Source: Agriterribacter humi (lineage in GTDB: Bacteria; Bacteroidota; Bacteroidia; Chitinophagales; Chitinophagaceae). Taken from it: a stretch of DNA of 64,000 nucleotides. The stretch lies in NCBI RefSeq assembly GCF_009192765.1, contig NZ_VOHQ01000005.1:186001-250000 (forward strand), written 5' to 3'. Below, piece after piece: positions 25,073 to 35,135 of the stretch. Position 1 is the stretch's first letter. Each line of letters starts with the position of its first letter. The position numbers were made by a program, and so were the translations under genes. The notes beneath the pieces were generated by a model. It had not been told where the DNA came from and searched no databases. It was given only the letters and a program-made list of their open reading frames with translations.

Positions 25073-25100
25073 AAAGCGGGTAGTGCTACACTACCTGTTT
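25073..25100. terminator. Bidirectional terminator between convergent genes
   Basis: GGTAGTG (25079-25085) pairs with CACTACC (25089-25095) around a 3-nt loop. An A-run lies before it (T-run on the minus strand) and TGTTT after it. It overlaps the end of the minus-strand gene, whose TAG stop codon forms the loop. Confidence 0.65.
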
Positions 25101-25382
25101 CATGATCTCCCTTTCAGAAAAGCGTACCAGAGGTTTAAACCGCTCATACCAGTCTTTCCACTGATCACCGCCCAGCTCTTTTTTCAGATCTGTTTCATAA
25201 TCGGACAAACGGGCATAGGGTAATTCAATAATGAGGCGGTAACCTTCGCCGGTAAAATCAGTTAAAACCCTTGTGCCGGTGGGATGAAGCAGTAAGTCTT
25301 TTTGAATCCCTTCATCCAATAAAGCTTTGGCATCACGGTAGCGGCCAAACTGAAGATGGAAAATTTCGCGAAAGATGTACAT
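25086..25382 (-). CDS. Small NIPSNAP-like / dimeric alpha-beta barrel protein
   Basis: 98 aa, no signal peptide. The sequence (FREIFHLQFGRYRDAKALLDEGI..., RVLTDFTGEGYRLIIELPYARLSDYETDLKKE) has the beta-alpha-beta layout of dimeric ferredoxin-like proteins such as NIPSNAP or antibiotic-monooxygenase relatives. No catalytic motif is visible and no role is proposed. It converges with the GH20-like gene, and its stop codon lies inside the shared terminator hairpin. Confidence 0.65.
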   Translation of the reverse strand: MYIFREIFHLQFGRYRDAKALLDEGIQKDLLLHPTGTRVLTDFTGEGYRLIIELPYARLSDYETDLKKELGGDQWKDWYERFKPLVRFSEREIMKQVV

Positions 25383-25602
25383 AACCCATTTGTTAAGATG
25401 AATAAGTGCTTGTAATAAATATACTCAATAGATCAGTAAATAAAGATTTTGTTACATATAATAATTGAATTCTTATAATCTAATGATAATAAATCTCCCT
25501 TAAAATTAATAATTGTGCATTTAAACAGACAAAGATTTCTTCTACTGTTTTTTGTGGTGTTATGGCATGATTTTTTCAACCTCTTTGCAAAATTTATAAC
25601 TT

Positions 25603-26121
25603 ATGTCCGTACGTAATTTTTGTTTGCTGATTATTTCAGCTACCATGTTGCTGGCAATAACATCCTGCCAAAAAGACAATAAGAATGATTCTACACATTT
25701 AAAAATCAAGCTTACGGATAATCCCTACCAGGCTTCAGAAGTGAATGTGGACATCATGGAAGTAAACATAAAATTAAATAATGATTCTGCCGGCTGGACG
25801 CGGCTTGAAACACATGCAGGCATTTACAACCTGCTGGATCTGCAAAACGGCATTGATACAGTATTGGCGCAGGGCGTTATTCCCACTGGCACACTCAAAG
25901 AAATCCGCTTTGTACTTGGCAATGAGAACAGCATTAAAATTGGAGACGCAGTTTATCCCCTAAGTATTCCCAGTGGTGCGGAGTCGGGCTTAAAAATTAA
26001 GCTTAATAAAACACTCAATGCCTCTTTGGATTCTTTATTGATTGATTTTGATGCTGCACTGTCCATTTTGCAGGAAGGAACCGGTGATTATAAATTAAAA
26101 CCAGTGCTGAAGATTAAATAA
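25603..26121 (+). CDS. DUF4382 lipoprotein
   Basis: 172 aa. The lipobox AITSC places the lipid anchor at about residue 22. The mature part (HLKIKLTDNPYQASEVNVDIMEVNI..., GWTRLETHAGIYNLLDLQNG, IPTGTLKEIRFVLG) matches the DUF4382 beta-sandwich found in many Bacteroidetes surface or periplasmic lipoproteins. The function of the family is not known. It appears to be a single-gene unit, ending in a clear terminator. Confidence 0.85.
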   Translation: MSVRNFCLLIISATMLLAITSCQKDNKNDSTHLKIKLTDNPYQASEVNVDIMEVNIKLNNDSAGWTRLETHAGIYNLLDLQNGIDTVLAQGVIPTGTLKEIRFVLGNENSIKIGDAVYPLSIPSGAESGLKIKLNKTLNASLDSLLIDFDAALSILQEGTGDYKLKPVLKIK

Positions 26122-26450
26122 TTAACTGATCTTGACCACGTAAAAGAAGCTAAGTTTTTTTCAAGAACTTGGCTTTTTTCGCTGCAATTATAGCCGAACT
26201 TATACTATAGTGCCAATAGACTGGCATTGCATCATATCTATTCTACCTTCCATGCTTTTAAGGATTGTTCCGCAATCGTATGGCCCGGAACGGGAAATTT
26301 AATAATAAACCGAAATGCCGGCACCATAAAACTGTTTAATATCCTGTAATATGATTAATTTGTAGGGTTAAAGTTCTAAAAACAACCGAATGCACGGTGT
26401 TAGGGCTGATTTGGATATTATCATCAATATATTCCTCAACATAGCTGCGT
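26122..26450. other. Intergenic region of 329 nt
   Basis: It starts with the terminator of the DUF4382 gene (26147-26179). The remainder up to the DUF1080 gene holds a small hairpin (TGCCA at 26211-26215 with TGGCA at 26222-26226) and otherwise nothing I recognise. No clear TAnnTTTG promoter is seen for the following gene. Confidence 0.5.
26147..26179 (+). terminator. Rho-independent terminator of the DUF4382 gene
   Basis: AAGCTAAGTT (26147-26156) pairs with AACTTGGCTT (26166-26175), ten pairs including one G-T, followed by a run of T. It lies 25 nt after the stop codon. Confidence 0.85.
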
Positions 26451-27146
26451 ATGAAAATAATTTTCTTCATCTTCATCCTGATTCCTTCCGGACTGTTGTC
26501 TCAATCTGCCTCCTATAGCCTTTTTAACGGACGCGATTTAAGCGGATGGCATATAGATGTTCCGGAAATGGATACGAATGCCCTGGCTAGAAATCCTTTT
26601 ATCATTAGAAACGGACTGCTGGTAAGCTTAGGCGAACCCAATGGACATTTGATCACAGATTCCATTTACAAGAATTTTAGGTTACAGGTGGAATACCGCT
26701 TTGCCGGTAAACCGGGAAATTGTGGTGTGCTGGTATTTGCTTCCACTCCCCGGTCACTTTATAAAATGTTTCCCAAATCCATTGAAGTGCAAATGATGCA
26801 TGAAAACGCGGGTGACTTCTGGTGCATTGTGGAAGATATAGCCGTGCCTGATATGAAAAAACGGCGGGGAGCAAAAAAAGAATGGGGCATAACGGAAGGT
26901 AAAAAAAGAAGGATACTCAACTTAACAGACGGATCCGAAAAGCCTTTGGGAGAATGGAACACGATGGTAGTGGAATGTCTAAAAAATTCGATACGGGTAT
27001 GGGTAAACGGCGACCTGGTCAACGATGGTTTCAACTGCACGGCGGAAAAGGGTCAGATCGCGTTACAGGCTGAAGGCGCAGAAGTAGAATTTCGAAAAGT
27101 TGAATTAACGCCTATTGCCGCGTTGTCGGCGGCTGTTAAAAAGTAA
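26451..27146 (+). CDS. Second DUF1080 (3-keto-disaccharide hydrolase-type) protein
   Basis: 231 aa with a signal peptide (ending LLSQSAS). PF06439 features are SLFNGRDLSGWHIDVP, FIIRNGLLVSLGEPNGHLITD, YKNFRLQVEYRFAGKPGNCGVLVF, KSIEVQMMHENAGDFWCI and the final AEKGQIALQAEGAEVEFRKVEL. Compared with the 1637-2398 protein it lacks the 60-residue N-terminal linker. It is a lone gene here with no dehydrogenase beside it, so its partner in any oxidative route would be elsewhere. Hydrolase activity is from the family, not shown by visible catalytic residues. Confidence 0.8.
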   Translation: MKIIFFIFILIPSGLLSQSASYSLFNGRDLSGWHIDVPEMDTNALARNPFIIRNGLLVSLGEPNGHLITDSIYKNFRLQVEYRFAGKPGNCGVLVFASTPRSLYKMFPKSIEVQMMHENAGDFWCIVEDIAVPDMKKRRGAKKEWGITEGKKRRILNLTDGSEKPLGEWNTMVVECLKNSIRVWVNGDLVNDGFNCTAEKGQIALQAEGAEVEFRKVELTPIAALSAAVKK

Positions 27147-27455
27147 TTGGCGTTGCCACCAGGCGCTATAGTTTTGCGTAAAAGTTAATATCATCCGATT
27201 TAAAACTGCATAGGTTTCATCCATCAAACAATAACCACGGAATGAGGACGCGGGATTGCTTTACCAGTCGATAAACGGCCATCCGGTTTCTTCCTCAAGC
27301 AATAAACTCCCTTATTTTTGTAGCAAAACAGACCGGTTTGGGTAATTTATACCACACCCGCTGTATCAATACAACGTTTACATGCATTAGCATGATATTT
27401 TCTATTGATTGATAAGGGATTAGCTCAAAAAAACAAATACCCGTATTCATTTAGC
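27147..27455. other. Intergenic region upstream of tamB
   Basis: 309 nt between the DUF1080 gene and the chosen tamB start. Apart from the -7-like element at 27313-27320 I see no hairpin, repeat or small gene. Confidence 0.5.
27313..27320 (+). promoter_or_regulatory. Probable -7 element for tamB-tamL
   Basis: TATTTTTG fits TAnnTTTG and is followed by GTAGC-type start-site sequence. No good -33 TTTG lies at the right distance. It would give a leader of about 130 nt before the tamB start. Confidence 0.45.
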
Positions 27456-30400
27456 ATGAGTAGCATGGACCAGCAGGGAACAAAAAAAAATACAGGAAGA
27501 AGAATAGCACGGATAGTGGTCAAAACTGTTCTTTTTATATTGTTGTTTCTGGTTCTTCTTGCCGGGCTCATCCTCACCCCGCCCGTGCAAAATTTTATTC
27601 GTGGAAAAGCGGTTACTTATCTTGAAAAAAAGCTACACACCAAAGTTGCTATTGGCAAAATATATATCGGCTTCCCCAAAAAAGTGGTGGTTGAAAATGT
27701 TTATATAGAAGACCGGAGCAAAGACACGCTAATTTCCGGAGGCAGCATAAAAGTAAATGTTGATTTATTTGATCTCATTACCGGAAATGGAGTAGACATC
27801 CAGTCTGTTGAATTAGATAATATAACGGCTAAAATTAAACGACAATTACCCGATACGGTTTTTAACTTCCAGTTCATTGTTGATGCTTTTGCTTCAACAG
27901 ATACAAGTCCCAAAGAAGAAGATACCAGCTCTACTCCCATTACTTTACGTTCTGTTGAATTGAATAAAATAAGAACGATCTATAAAGATGCTATCACAGG
28001 CAACGATGTGGAGGCATACTTAGAACATTTTGACACCAGACTGCAAACATTTGATCTGGAAAAAATGCAGTTCAGCGTGGCTCCTATTACCCTGCAGGGT
28101 TTAACTGCCCGTGTATACCAGTCGAAGCCATTGCTTGATGCAGAACCTGCACAAAAAGATATAACAGATGCCAAAACACCGCTTAATGTGCAGTTAGATA
28201 TAGACAATTTAGATCTTCAAAACATCAACCTCGATTACCGCAACGATGTCTCTGCTTTGTATACGCAGCTAAACCTGGGAGCATTGCAGATTCAACCGAA
28301 AAAAATTGACCTCGCACAACGCATCATTAATCTCGATGCCCTTGCATTAGACAGCACAACCGTTGTTTTACGCCTGGGCAAAAAAGAAGGTGCGGAAATT
28401 GTAAAAAAAGAAACCCGGCAGGAAGCAGAGGCCCAGGCGGAAGCGGGCTGGCGGGTACAGATAGGAAACTTGCAATTAGACAACAATAACCTGCAGCTTG
28501 ATGACGACAACAGCCCCAAACAGCAAAGCGGCATGGACTATATGCACCTGAAAACAGAAGCATTGACCTTACACGTTAGCGATCTTTTATACAGCAGTGA
28601 TTCCATTGCCGGCAATATTACAAAAGGAACGTTTAGCGAGCAAAGCGGTTTTGTATTGAATCAATTGCAAACACATTTTTTGTATTCAAACAGGCAGGCT
28701 TATTTAAAAGAGCTCTATTTAAAAACGCCCGGAACGGAATTGAAGCGAAGTATTGCTATCCGGTACGATTGTGTTGCTGCATTACAAAAAGATATAGGCC
28801 GCATGGAGCTGAACCTTGATCTGCAGAAAAGCAAAATTCAGGTAAAAGATATACTGACCTTTGTACCTGACCTGCATTCTCAACCCGCTTTTGCCGACCC
28901 CAATACTACATGGCTGATCAATGGCCGCATAAGCGGCCGCATTGCTGATCTGCAGCTCCCTGTTCTACAGATCAGCGGATTGAAAGATACACGGATTGAC
29001 ATAAGCGGGCGATTAAGGGGTTTGCCTGACATGAATAACCTGGGCGCCGATCTTTCCATAAAAAATATCAGCAGTTCACAAAGAGACATTGCATTATTTG
29101 TGCCTGCAGGAACCCTGCCTCAAAATATTACACTGCCTTCCCAAATGCATGTATCCGGCAAGCTCAATGGTAATACGGGGAAGCTTGTTACCGACCTGTT
29201 ACTGAAAACCAGCCTGGGCAATGCTTCGTTAAAAGGAACCATGGAGGAGATTGCTGACGCCAAACGCTCTGTTTACAATCTTCAACTGAATACAACAGCT
29301 CTTGACCTGGGAACCATTTTACAGAATAAGGAAAGCCTTGGGCCGGTGTCTGCCGATTTCCACATTAAAGGAAATGGTTATGATATCAAAACAGCCAACG
29401 CTACACTTACGGGAAAAATAAGATCGGCCATCATTAAACAATATGAATACCGCGATTTGAATATGAAGGGAACAATAGCCGATCAGCAGGCAACAGTACA
29501 TGCTGATATTGCTGATCCCAATATTCATTTTGCGGCGGATGCTACAGCCGACCTTTCCAAAGAATACCCGTCTGTACAATTGAATGCAACCATTGACAGT
29601 ATTAAAACGCAAGCCCTGCATTTAACCGGCGATGAGTTGATCTACCGTGGTAATGTAAAGGGCGATTTTAAAAATACAAATCCGGATAGTCTTGATGGTA
29701 CATTGTTCATCCTGCAATCATTGCTGGTACATAACCAGCAAAGAGTGCAAATGGATACCATACAATTACTGGCAGGAACAAATGACAGCGCGAGATATAT
29801 ACAGTTAAACAGTGATGTGGTAAACGCCCGATTGCTGGGCAGGTATAAGCTCACCGAACTGGGCAGTATTTTTCAATATGCTATACCACCTTATTTCGCC
29901 ATGGCTGATACAGATTCAGCAAAAAAACCGGAGCCCTATGATTTTACCATAAATGCAAATATCATAAACGGACCGGCGCTAAAGGCTTTTGTGCCCCAAC
30001 TCGAAAGAATGGATTCTGTAGTGCTCAAAAGCAGGTTCACAACCAATGAAGGCTGGAATGCATTGCTGGCTGCACCGGTTGTACATATTGGCGCCAACCA
30101 GGTAGACAACCTGCAACTGAACGCCTCAACTGCAGACAGTGCCCTTCAGATTAATGCTGATGTAGAAAATATAGTTATTGGAAAAAGCCTCGCCCTGCAT
30201 AAAACCAATATTACCGCTTCGGTAGCAAACAATACAATTGATTATGCATTGAATATAAAAGACAAAACCGACAGCGAAAGATACAACCTGAAAGGATTAT
30301 TACAGCAATCAAAAAACGGTGATTACCTGTTTTCGATAAAGCCTGAAGACCTGCTGTTGAATTATAAAGACTGGACAATATCGGCAGATAATAGAATTAC

Positions 30401-32570
30401 AGTAGCTGATGAAGGAGTGCATGCGGAAAATTTTGTTTTAAACCAGGACAAGCAGCAACTGAGCATCAATAGTATTTCCGAAGCAGCAAATGCCCCGATG
30501 GAAATCGGCTTTTCCAATTTTAGCATTGCCACCCTCACCGGTTTTGTGCAGCCCGACTCCACTTTAGCTGATGGCACACTGAATGGTACAATTACCATTA
30601 GTAATCTCATGCAGCAGCCTGTTTTTGTTGGTGACCTTTCTATAAATGAGTTGAGCATCAAAAAAGATACGGTAGGAAATGTAAAAATGCTGGTCAACAA
30701 TAAAGTAGCAGATACCTACAATGCCGATGTAACCATAACCGGCAATGACAATGATGTACAACTCAGCGGCAATTATTATGCTAACAATAAGGCTATTGAT
30801 CTGAGCCTCGACATACGTAAACTGCCTCTTACTACCGCACAGGCGTTTTCGGCAGGGGCATTGCGCGATGCTTCAGGGTTTGTAAACGGGGCATTTAAAA
30901 TTACGGGTACAACAGACCAGCCTGCTGTAAACGGCGAATTGCTTTTCAACAAAACAGTTTTTAACCTGAGCATGCTCAACAATATGTTCGCTATTGACCA
31001 GGAAAAATTATCGGTAACCAGCCAGGGTATTGTTTTCGATCGCTTTGAGATAAGGGATTCAGCCAGCAATGCACTGATGCTTGACGGTACTGCAGCCACC
31101 AGCAATTTTTTGAATTACAATTTTGACCTTAAAATAAGAGCGGATAATTTCAGAGCATTGAACAGCACCAAAAAAGACAATAAATTATTCTATGGTCAAT
31201 TGTATTTTAATACCAACCTTACCGTAAAAGGGACGGAAAAAGCGCCCGTGATTGATGGAAGCCTGAAAGTAAATGAAAAAACAAAAATGACCATCGTACT
31301 GCCCCAAAATGAACCAGGGGTGGCTGATAGGGAAGGCATTGTAGTTTTTATTGATAAAGATGCGCCGAAAAATGATTCTCTTTTTCTGGCTTCCTATGAT
31401 TCACTGAACACTTCATCGCTGCAGGGAATGGACGTTTCGGTAAATATTGAAGTAGATAAGGCTGCGGATTTTACACTGATCGTTGATGAAGGCAATGGCG
31501 ATTTTCTGAATGTGAGGGGTGATGCACAACTGAGTGCCGGTGTAGATCCCAGCGGTAAAATAACACTTGCCGGAACCTATGAAATGGAAGAAGGCAGTTA
31601 TGATCTTACATTCAACTTTCTTCACCGAAAATTTGATATCGTAAAAGGAAGCAAAATTACCTGGGAAGGAGAACCTACGGATGCCAACGTGGATATTACC
31701 GCCAAATACACAGCCAGCACAGCTCCTTTGGACCTGGTGAAAAACCAATTGGGTGAGGACGTAACTCCTGCCCAAAGAAATACATACCTGCAAAAACTTC
31801 CTTTCGATGTAATGCTTAGTATGACAGGTAAACTGCTGAAGCCCGACATTAGCTTTAATATTATTCTTCCGGAGAATAAAAATTACGGTGTTTCAAATGA
31901 TATTTTGGCCAATGTAAGAACGAAACTTGATATCCTGCGGCAGGAAGAAGCGGAAATGAACAAACAGGTTTTTTCATTATTGCTGCTTAACCGTTTTGTG
32001 GCAGAGGATCCTTTCAGAAGCAGCGGAAGCACCAGCGCCTCTACATTGGTGCGGCAAAGCGTAAGCAAACTGATGACGGAACAACTCAACCAGCTTGCGG
32101 CCGACCTGGTAAAAGGTGTTGATCTTAACTTCGACATTGCCGCTTCCGATGACTATACTACCGGGGAAAGACAAAGCCGTACTGACCTGAACGTGGGACT
32201 ATCCAAAAAATTATTAAATGATCGTTTAACCGTAACCGTTGGCAGCAATTTTGAGGTTGAGGGTCCTAAAAATTCCAATCAGGCTTCAAGCAATATTGCC
32301 GGTGATGTAGCGCTGGATTACCGTTTAAGTGAAGACGGCAGGTATATGCTGAGGGCTTACCGGAAAAATGATTACCAGGGCGTAATTGATGGTTATATCG
32401 TGGAAACGGGCATAGGCTTTATCATTACTGTAGACTATAACCGCTTCAGGGATATCTTCAGAAAAAGGAAAACACCTGAGCAACGCAGAAAAGACAGGGA
32501 GATAAAAAAAACCGAGCGGCAGGAACAAAAAAACAATCCACCGGAAAACACCAATCCTGCAAACCAATAA
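27456..32570 (+). CDS. tamB: TamB-like translocation/assembly protein (DUF490)
   Basis: About 1704 aa from the Met at 27456; the open frame starts 51 nt earlier, but the short form puts the positive charge and the membrane anchor (VLFILLFLVLLAGLIL) near the N-terminus as in AsmA/TamB proteins. The body is a long beta-helical, repeat-rich periplasmic stretch (repeated ..L.I.N..L.., ..G.L.G... units). The C-terminal ~400 residues, with GDFLNVRGDAQLSAGVDPSGKITLAGTYEME and NILLPENK-like LPENKNYG, match the conserved TamB domain. It should bridge inner and outer membrane and carry lipid or assist outer-membrane assembly. tamL follows after a single base. Confidence 0.9.
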   Translation: MSSMDQQGTKKNTGRRIARIVVKTVLFILLFLVLLAGLILTPPVQNFIRGKAVTYLEKKLHTKVAIGKIYIGFPKKVVVENVYIEDRSKDTLISGGSIKVNVDLFDLITGNGVDIQSVELDNITAKIKRQLPDTVFNFQFIVDAFASTDTSPKEEDTSSTPITLRSVELNKIRTIYKDAITGNDVEAYLEHFDTRLQTFDLEKMQFSVAPITLQGLTARVYQSKPLLDAEPAQKDITDAKTPLNVQLDIDNLDLQNINLDYRNDVSALYTQLNLGALQIQPKKIDLAQRIINLDALALDSTTVVLRLGKKEGAEIVKKETRQEAEAQAEAGWRVQIGNLQLDNNNLQLDDDNSPKQQSGMDYMHLKTEALTLHVSDLLYSSDSIAGNITKGTFSEQSGFVLNQLQTHFLYSNRQAYLKELYLKTPGTELKRSIAIRYDCVAALQKDIGRMELNLDLQKSKIQVKDILTFVPDLHSQPAFADPNTTWLINGRISGRIADLQLPVLQISGLKDTRIDISGRLRGLPDMNNLGADLSIKNISSSQRDIALFVPAGTLPQNITLPSQMHVSGKLNGNTGKLVTDLLLKTSLGNASLKGTMEEIADAKRSVYNLQLNTTALDLGTILQNKESLGPVSADFHIKGNGYDIKTANATLTGKIRSAIIKQYEYRDLNMKGTIADQQATVHADIADPNIHFAADATADLSKEYPSVQLNATIDSIKTQALHLTGDELIYRGNVKGDFKNTNPDSLDGTLFILQSLLVHNQQRVQMDTIQLLAGTNDSARYIQLNSDVVNARLLGRYKLTELGSIFQYAIPPYFAMADTDSAKKPEPYDFTINANIINGPALKAFVPQLERMDSVVLKSRFTTNEGWNALLAAPVVHIGANQVDNLQLNASTADSALQINADVENIVIGKSLALHKTNITASVANNTIDYALNIKDKTDSERYNLKGLLQQSKNGDYLFSIKPEDLLLNYKDWTISADNRITVADEGVHAENFVLNQDKQQLSINSISEAANAPMEIGFSNFSIATLTGFVQPDSTLADGTLNGTITISNLMQQPVFVGDLSINELSIKKDTVGNVKMLVNNKVADTYNADVTITGNDNDVQLSGNYYANNKAIDLSLDIRKLPLTTAQAFSAGALRDASGFVNGAFKITGTTDQPAVNGELLFNKTVFNLSMLNNMFAIDQEKLSVTSQGIVFDRFEIRDSASNALMLDGTAATSNFLNYNFDLKIRADNFRALNSTKKDNKLFYGQLYFNTNLTVKGTEKAPVIDGSLKVNEKTKMTIVLPQNEPGVADREGIVVFIDKDAPKNDSLFLASYDSLNTSSLQGMDVSVNIEVDKAADFTLIVDEGNGDFLNVRGDAQLSAGVDPSGKITLAGTYEMEEGSYDLTFNFLHRKFDIVKGSKITWEGEPTDANVDITAKYTASTAPLDLVKNQLGEDVTPAQRNTYLQKLPFDVMLSMTGKLLKPDISFNIILPENKNYGVSNDILANVRTKLDILRQEEAEMNKQVFSLLLLNRFVAEDPFRSSGSTSASTLVRQSVSKLMTEQLNQLAADLVKGVDLNFDIAASDDYTTGERQSRTDLNVGLSKKLLNDRLTVTVGSNFEVEGPKNSNQASSNIAGDVALDYRLSEDGRYMLRAYRKNDYQGVIDGYIVETGIGFIITVDYNRFRDIFRKRKTPEQRRKDREIKKTERQEQKNNPPENTNPANQ

Positions 32571-32571
32571 A

Positions 32572-34872
32572 ATGAAGAAAAGGACCATTCATATTATTAT
32601 AGCATGGGTAACGGTTTGCTTGCTGGCAGCTTGCAGCAGTACCAGGAAACTACCGCCCGGCGAGGCATTGTATACAGGTGCTGATGTAAAAATAGAAGGT
32701 CCTTCCCTTGGGCATAAAGAAAAGAAGAATATTAAAAATGAGCTGGAAGCGCTTACCCGCCCTTTACCGAATAAAAAAATATTAGGTGTTCCTTTCAAAT
32801 TATTGATGTATAACCTGGCAGGCAATCCCAAAAAAGAAAAATCAATAATGGGCTGGCTGAAATATAAAGTAGGTGAGCCTCCCGTGCTGGCCAGTGATGT
32901 TAATATAGAATGGAATGTAAAAGTGTTACAAAGCACAATGGAAAACCGGGGTTATTTCAAGGCTGCCGTACAGGGCGATTCTATACTGAAAAACAAAAAA
33001 GCTAAAGTAGTGTATGCCGTTCAAACGGGCAACCGCTATGCCATTAATAAAATTATGTTTGATAAGGACAGTTCTGTTTTACAAAAAACAATAAATGCAT
33101 CTTCTGCCAAAACCCTGCTTAAAACCGGCTCTTATTTTGATCTTGAAACCATCAAAGCCGAACGGGAACGGATAGATGCAGATCTGAAAGAAAAGGGATT
33201 TTACTATTTTGATCCGGATTATCTTATCATCCGGGCCGATAGTACGATTGGTAATAATGCAGTGGACCTGGATGTAAAAATTAAGCCGGGCACACCACAA
33301 ATGGCCAGGCAGGTGTATACCATTAACGATGTATATATTTTCCCGGGCTACCGGCTCAGTGCAGAAAAAGCCGACACTCTCAAAAGTGATGCGGAATACT
33401 ATAAAGGCTACTATGTTGTAGATAAACGTAAAACCTACAAACCGCAAATGTTTGCGCAGTCCATGCAATTTAACCCCGGCGATGTGTATAACCGCACTGA
33501 TCACAACCAGAGCATCAGCAGGCTGGTAAACCTGGGCGTATTTAAGTTTGTAAAGAACAGATTTGAGCCCGTTAAAAATTCAGATTCCGCCCAACTCAAT
33601 ACCTATTATTACCTCACTTCCCTGCCCAGGAAATCGCTGCGTGCCGATATCAATGCCAATACCAAATCGAACAATCTTACCGGCTCCGGCATTACCATAG
33701 GATGGCGCAACCGCAATACGTTCCGGGGTGGCGAACTGCTGTCTGTTAATGCTACTGCTGGTTTTGAAATACAGTTTAGCGGACAGTTAAAAGGATTTAA
33801 TACCTACAGAGGCGGATTGGAAACCAAATTGACTTTTCCACGCTTTCTTATTCCTTTTGTTAGTTTGAATACGCGCAGCGGCTTTGTGCCTAAAACCAAT
33901 ATGCTCCTGGCCTATGATATCCTTACAAAGGAAAAATTGTATACCATGAATTCTTTCAGGGGCGAATTTGGTTATGCCTGGAAAGAAACAGTTAATAAAG
34001 AACACCAGCTCAATCCCATTTCAATCAATTACGTGCAACCCATCCGTGTTACCCCTTTATATGAAAGCAATGCGTTCAACAATCCCACCCTGCAAAAGGC
34101 AATTGAAAAGCAGTTCATCATTGGTTCCAATTATAATTACAATTACAATGAACTAACAGGTAACAATGGCTTAAAAGGATTCTATTTTAATGGCAATGCC
34201 GATCTTTCCGGAAATATTGCCGGTTTAATTACCGGCGCCAATACACTGAACGGAAAACCTAAAACGATTTTTGGCGCACAGTTTTCACAGTATGTTAAGC
34301 TCGAAACCGATCTCCGGTATTACGTGAAGCTCTCTTCAAAAAATACATGGGCAAACCGTTTGATCGTTGGATTTGGTTATCCGTATGGCAATTCCACAGA
34401 GCTTCCTTTTATCAAACAGTTTTTTGTGGGTGGGAACAACAGCATCCGTGCATTTCGCAGCCGTTCCCTGGGGCCCGGTACTTATAAAGACATGAATACG
34501 GTTAATTTTATTCCTGATCAGTCGGGCGATATCAAGCTGGAATTCAATACAGAGTTAAGAGCTAAATTGTTCAGCATAGTACATGGAGCTATTTTTGCAG
34601 ATGCAGGCAATATATGGCTATACCGGGGAAATACAGATAAGCCAGGCGGTAAATTTAGTAGTAGTTTTATGAAAGAGCTGGGTGTAGGTACAGGTGTGGG
34701 GTTACGTTTTGATGTATCCTTTCTCGTGTTGCGGCTCGATGTGGCCTTTCCTTTGCGTAAACCCTGGCTTCCGGAACCGGAAAGATGGGTAATAGACGGG
34801 ATAAAATTCGGCAGCGGCGCATGGCGGAGAGACAACCTTGTTTTTAATTTGGGGATTGGCTATCCGTTTTAG
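32572..34872 (+). CDS. tamL: TamL: lipidated TamA/Omp85-family outer-membrane protein
   Basis: 766 aa. The lipobox LLAAC and following SSTRKLPPGEALYTG are the mark of the Bacteroidetes lipoprotein form of TamA. POTRA-like repeats fill residues ~30-330 (NRYAINKIMFD, ARQVYTINDVYIFPGY). The 16-stranded barrel (surface antigen domain) covers about 400-766, with VGGNNSIRAFRSRSLGPGTY as the conserved loop-6 RGF-like segment (here RAF) and a final aromatic F. It begins one base after the tamB stop, so the two are surely co-expressed. Joint role is outer-membrane assembly with TamB. Confidence 0.9.
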   Translation: MKKRTIHIIIAWVTVCLLAACSSTRKLPPGEALYTGADVKIEGPSLGHKEKKNIKNELEALTRPLPNKKILGVPFKLLMYNLAGNPKKEKSIMGWLKYKVGEPPVLASDVNIEWNVKVLQSTMENRGYFKAAVQGDSILKNKKAKVVYAVQTGNRYAINKIMFDKDSSVLQKTINASSAKTLLKTGSYFDLETIKAERERIDADLKEKGFYYFDPDYLIIRADSTIGNNAVDLDVKIKPGTPQMARQVYTINDVYIFPGYRLSAEKADTLKSDAEYYKGYYVVDKRKTYKPQMFAQSMQFNPGDVYNRTDHNQSISRLVNLGVFKFVKNRFEPVKNSDSAQLNTYYYLTSLPRKSLRADINANTKSNNLTGSGITIGWRNRNTFRGGELLSVNATAGFEIQFSGQLKGFNTYRGGLETKLTFPRFLIPFVSLNTRSGFVPKTNMLLAYDILTKEKLYTMNSFRGEFGYAWKETVNKEHQLNPISINYVQPIRVTPLYESNAFNNPTLQKAIEKQFIIGSNYNYNYNELTGNNGLKGFYFNGNADLSGNIAGLITGANTLNGKPKTIFGAQFSQYVKLETDLRYYVKLSSKNTWANRLIVGFGYPYGNSTELPFIKQFFVGGNNSIRAFRSRSLGPGTYKDMNTVNFIPDQSGDIKLEFNTELRAKLFSIVHGAIFADAGNIWLYRGNTDKPGGKFSSSFMKELGVGTGVGLRFDVSFLVLRLDVAFPLRKPWLPEPERWVIDGIKFGSGAWRRDNLVFNLGIGYPF

Positions 34873-34883
34873 TAGTAATTGGG

Positions 34884-34939
34884 CAGTTGTCAGTGGTAAG
34901 TGTCTTCTCACTTTCACCTTTCTCTCTTTCTTCTCTCCC
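34884..34939. repeat. Heptamer array after tamL
   Basis: Eight consecutive 7-nt units start 12 nt after the tamL stop: CAGTTGT, CAGTGGT and AAGTGTC, then TTCTCAC, TTTCACC and pyrimidine-rich variants. Purine-rich units come first and pyrimidine-rich units second, so the ends can pair imperfectly. Confidence 0.75.
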
Positions 34940-35135
34940 ATGGCCTATTCACATTTTTGTTCTACTCATATTTGAAATACCGGGGCTTTTTTTCCACAGG
35001 TTTCGTTTTATAATTCTCCTTACGTTTACGGATATGCTATTGCGTTGCAGGTGTGCTGACTTACGCATTAATAAACAGATCATATCAAACTGGCAAGACT
35101 TTTGAAAAAGAGGATAGAAACTAAAAGAGTACATT

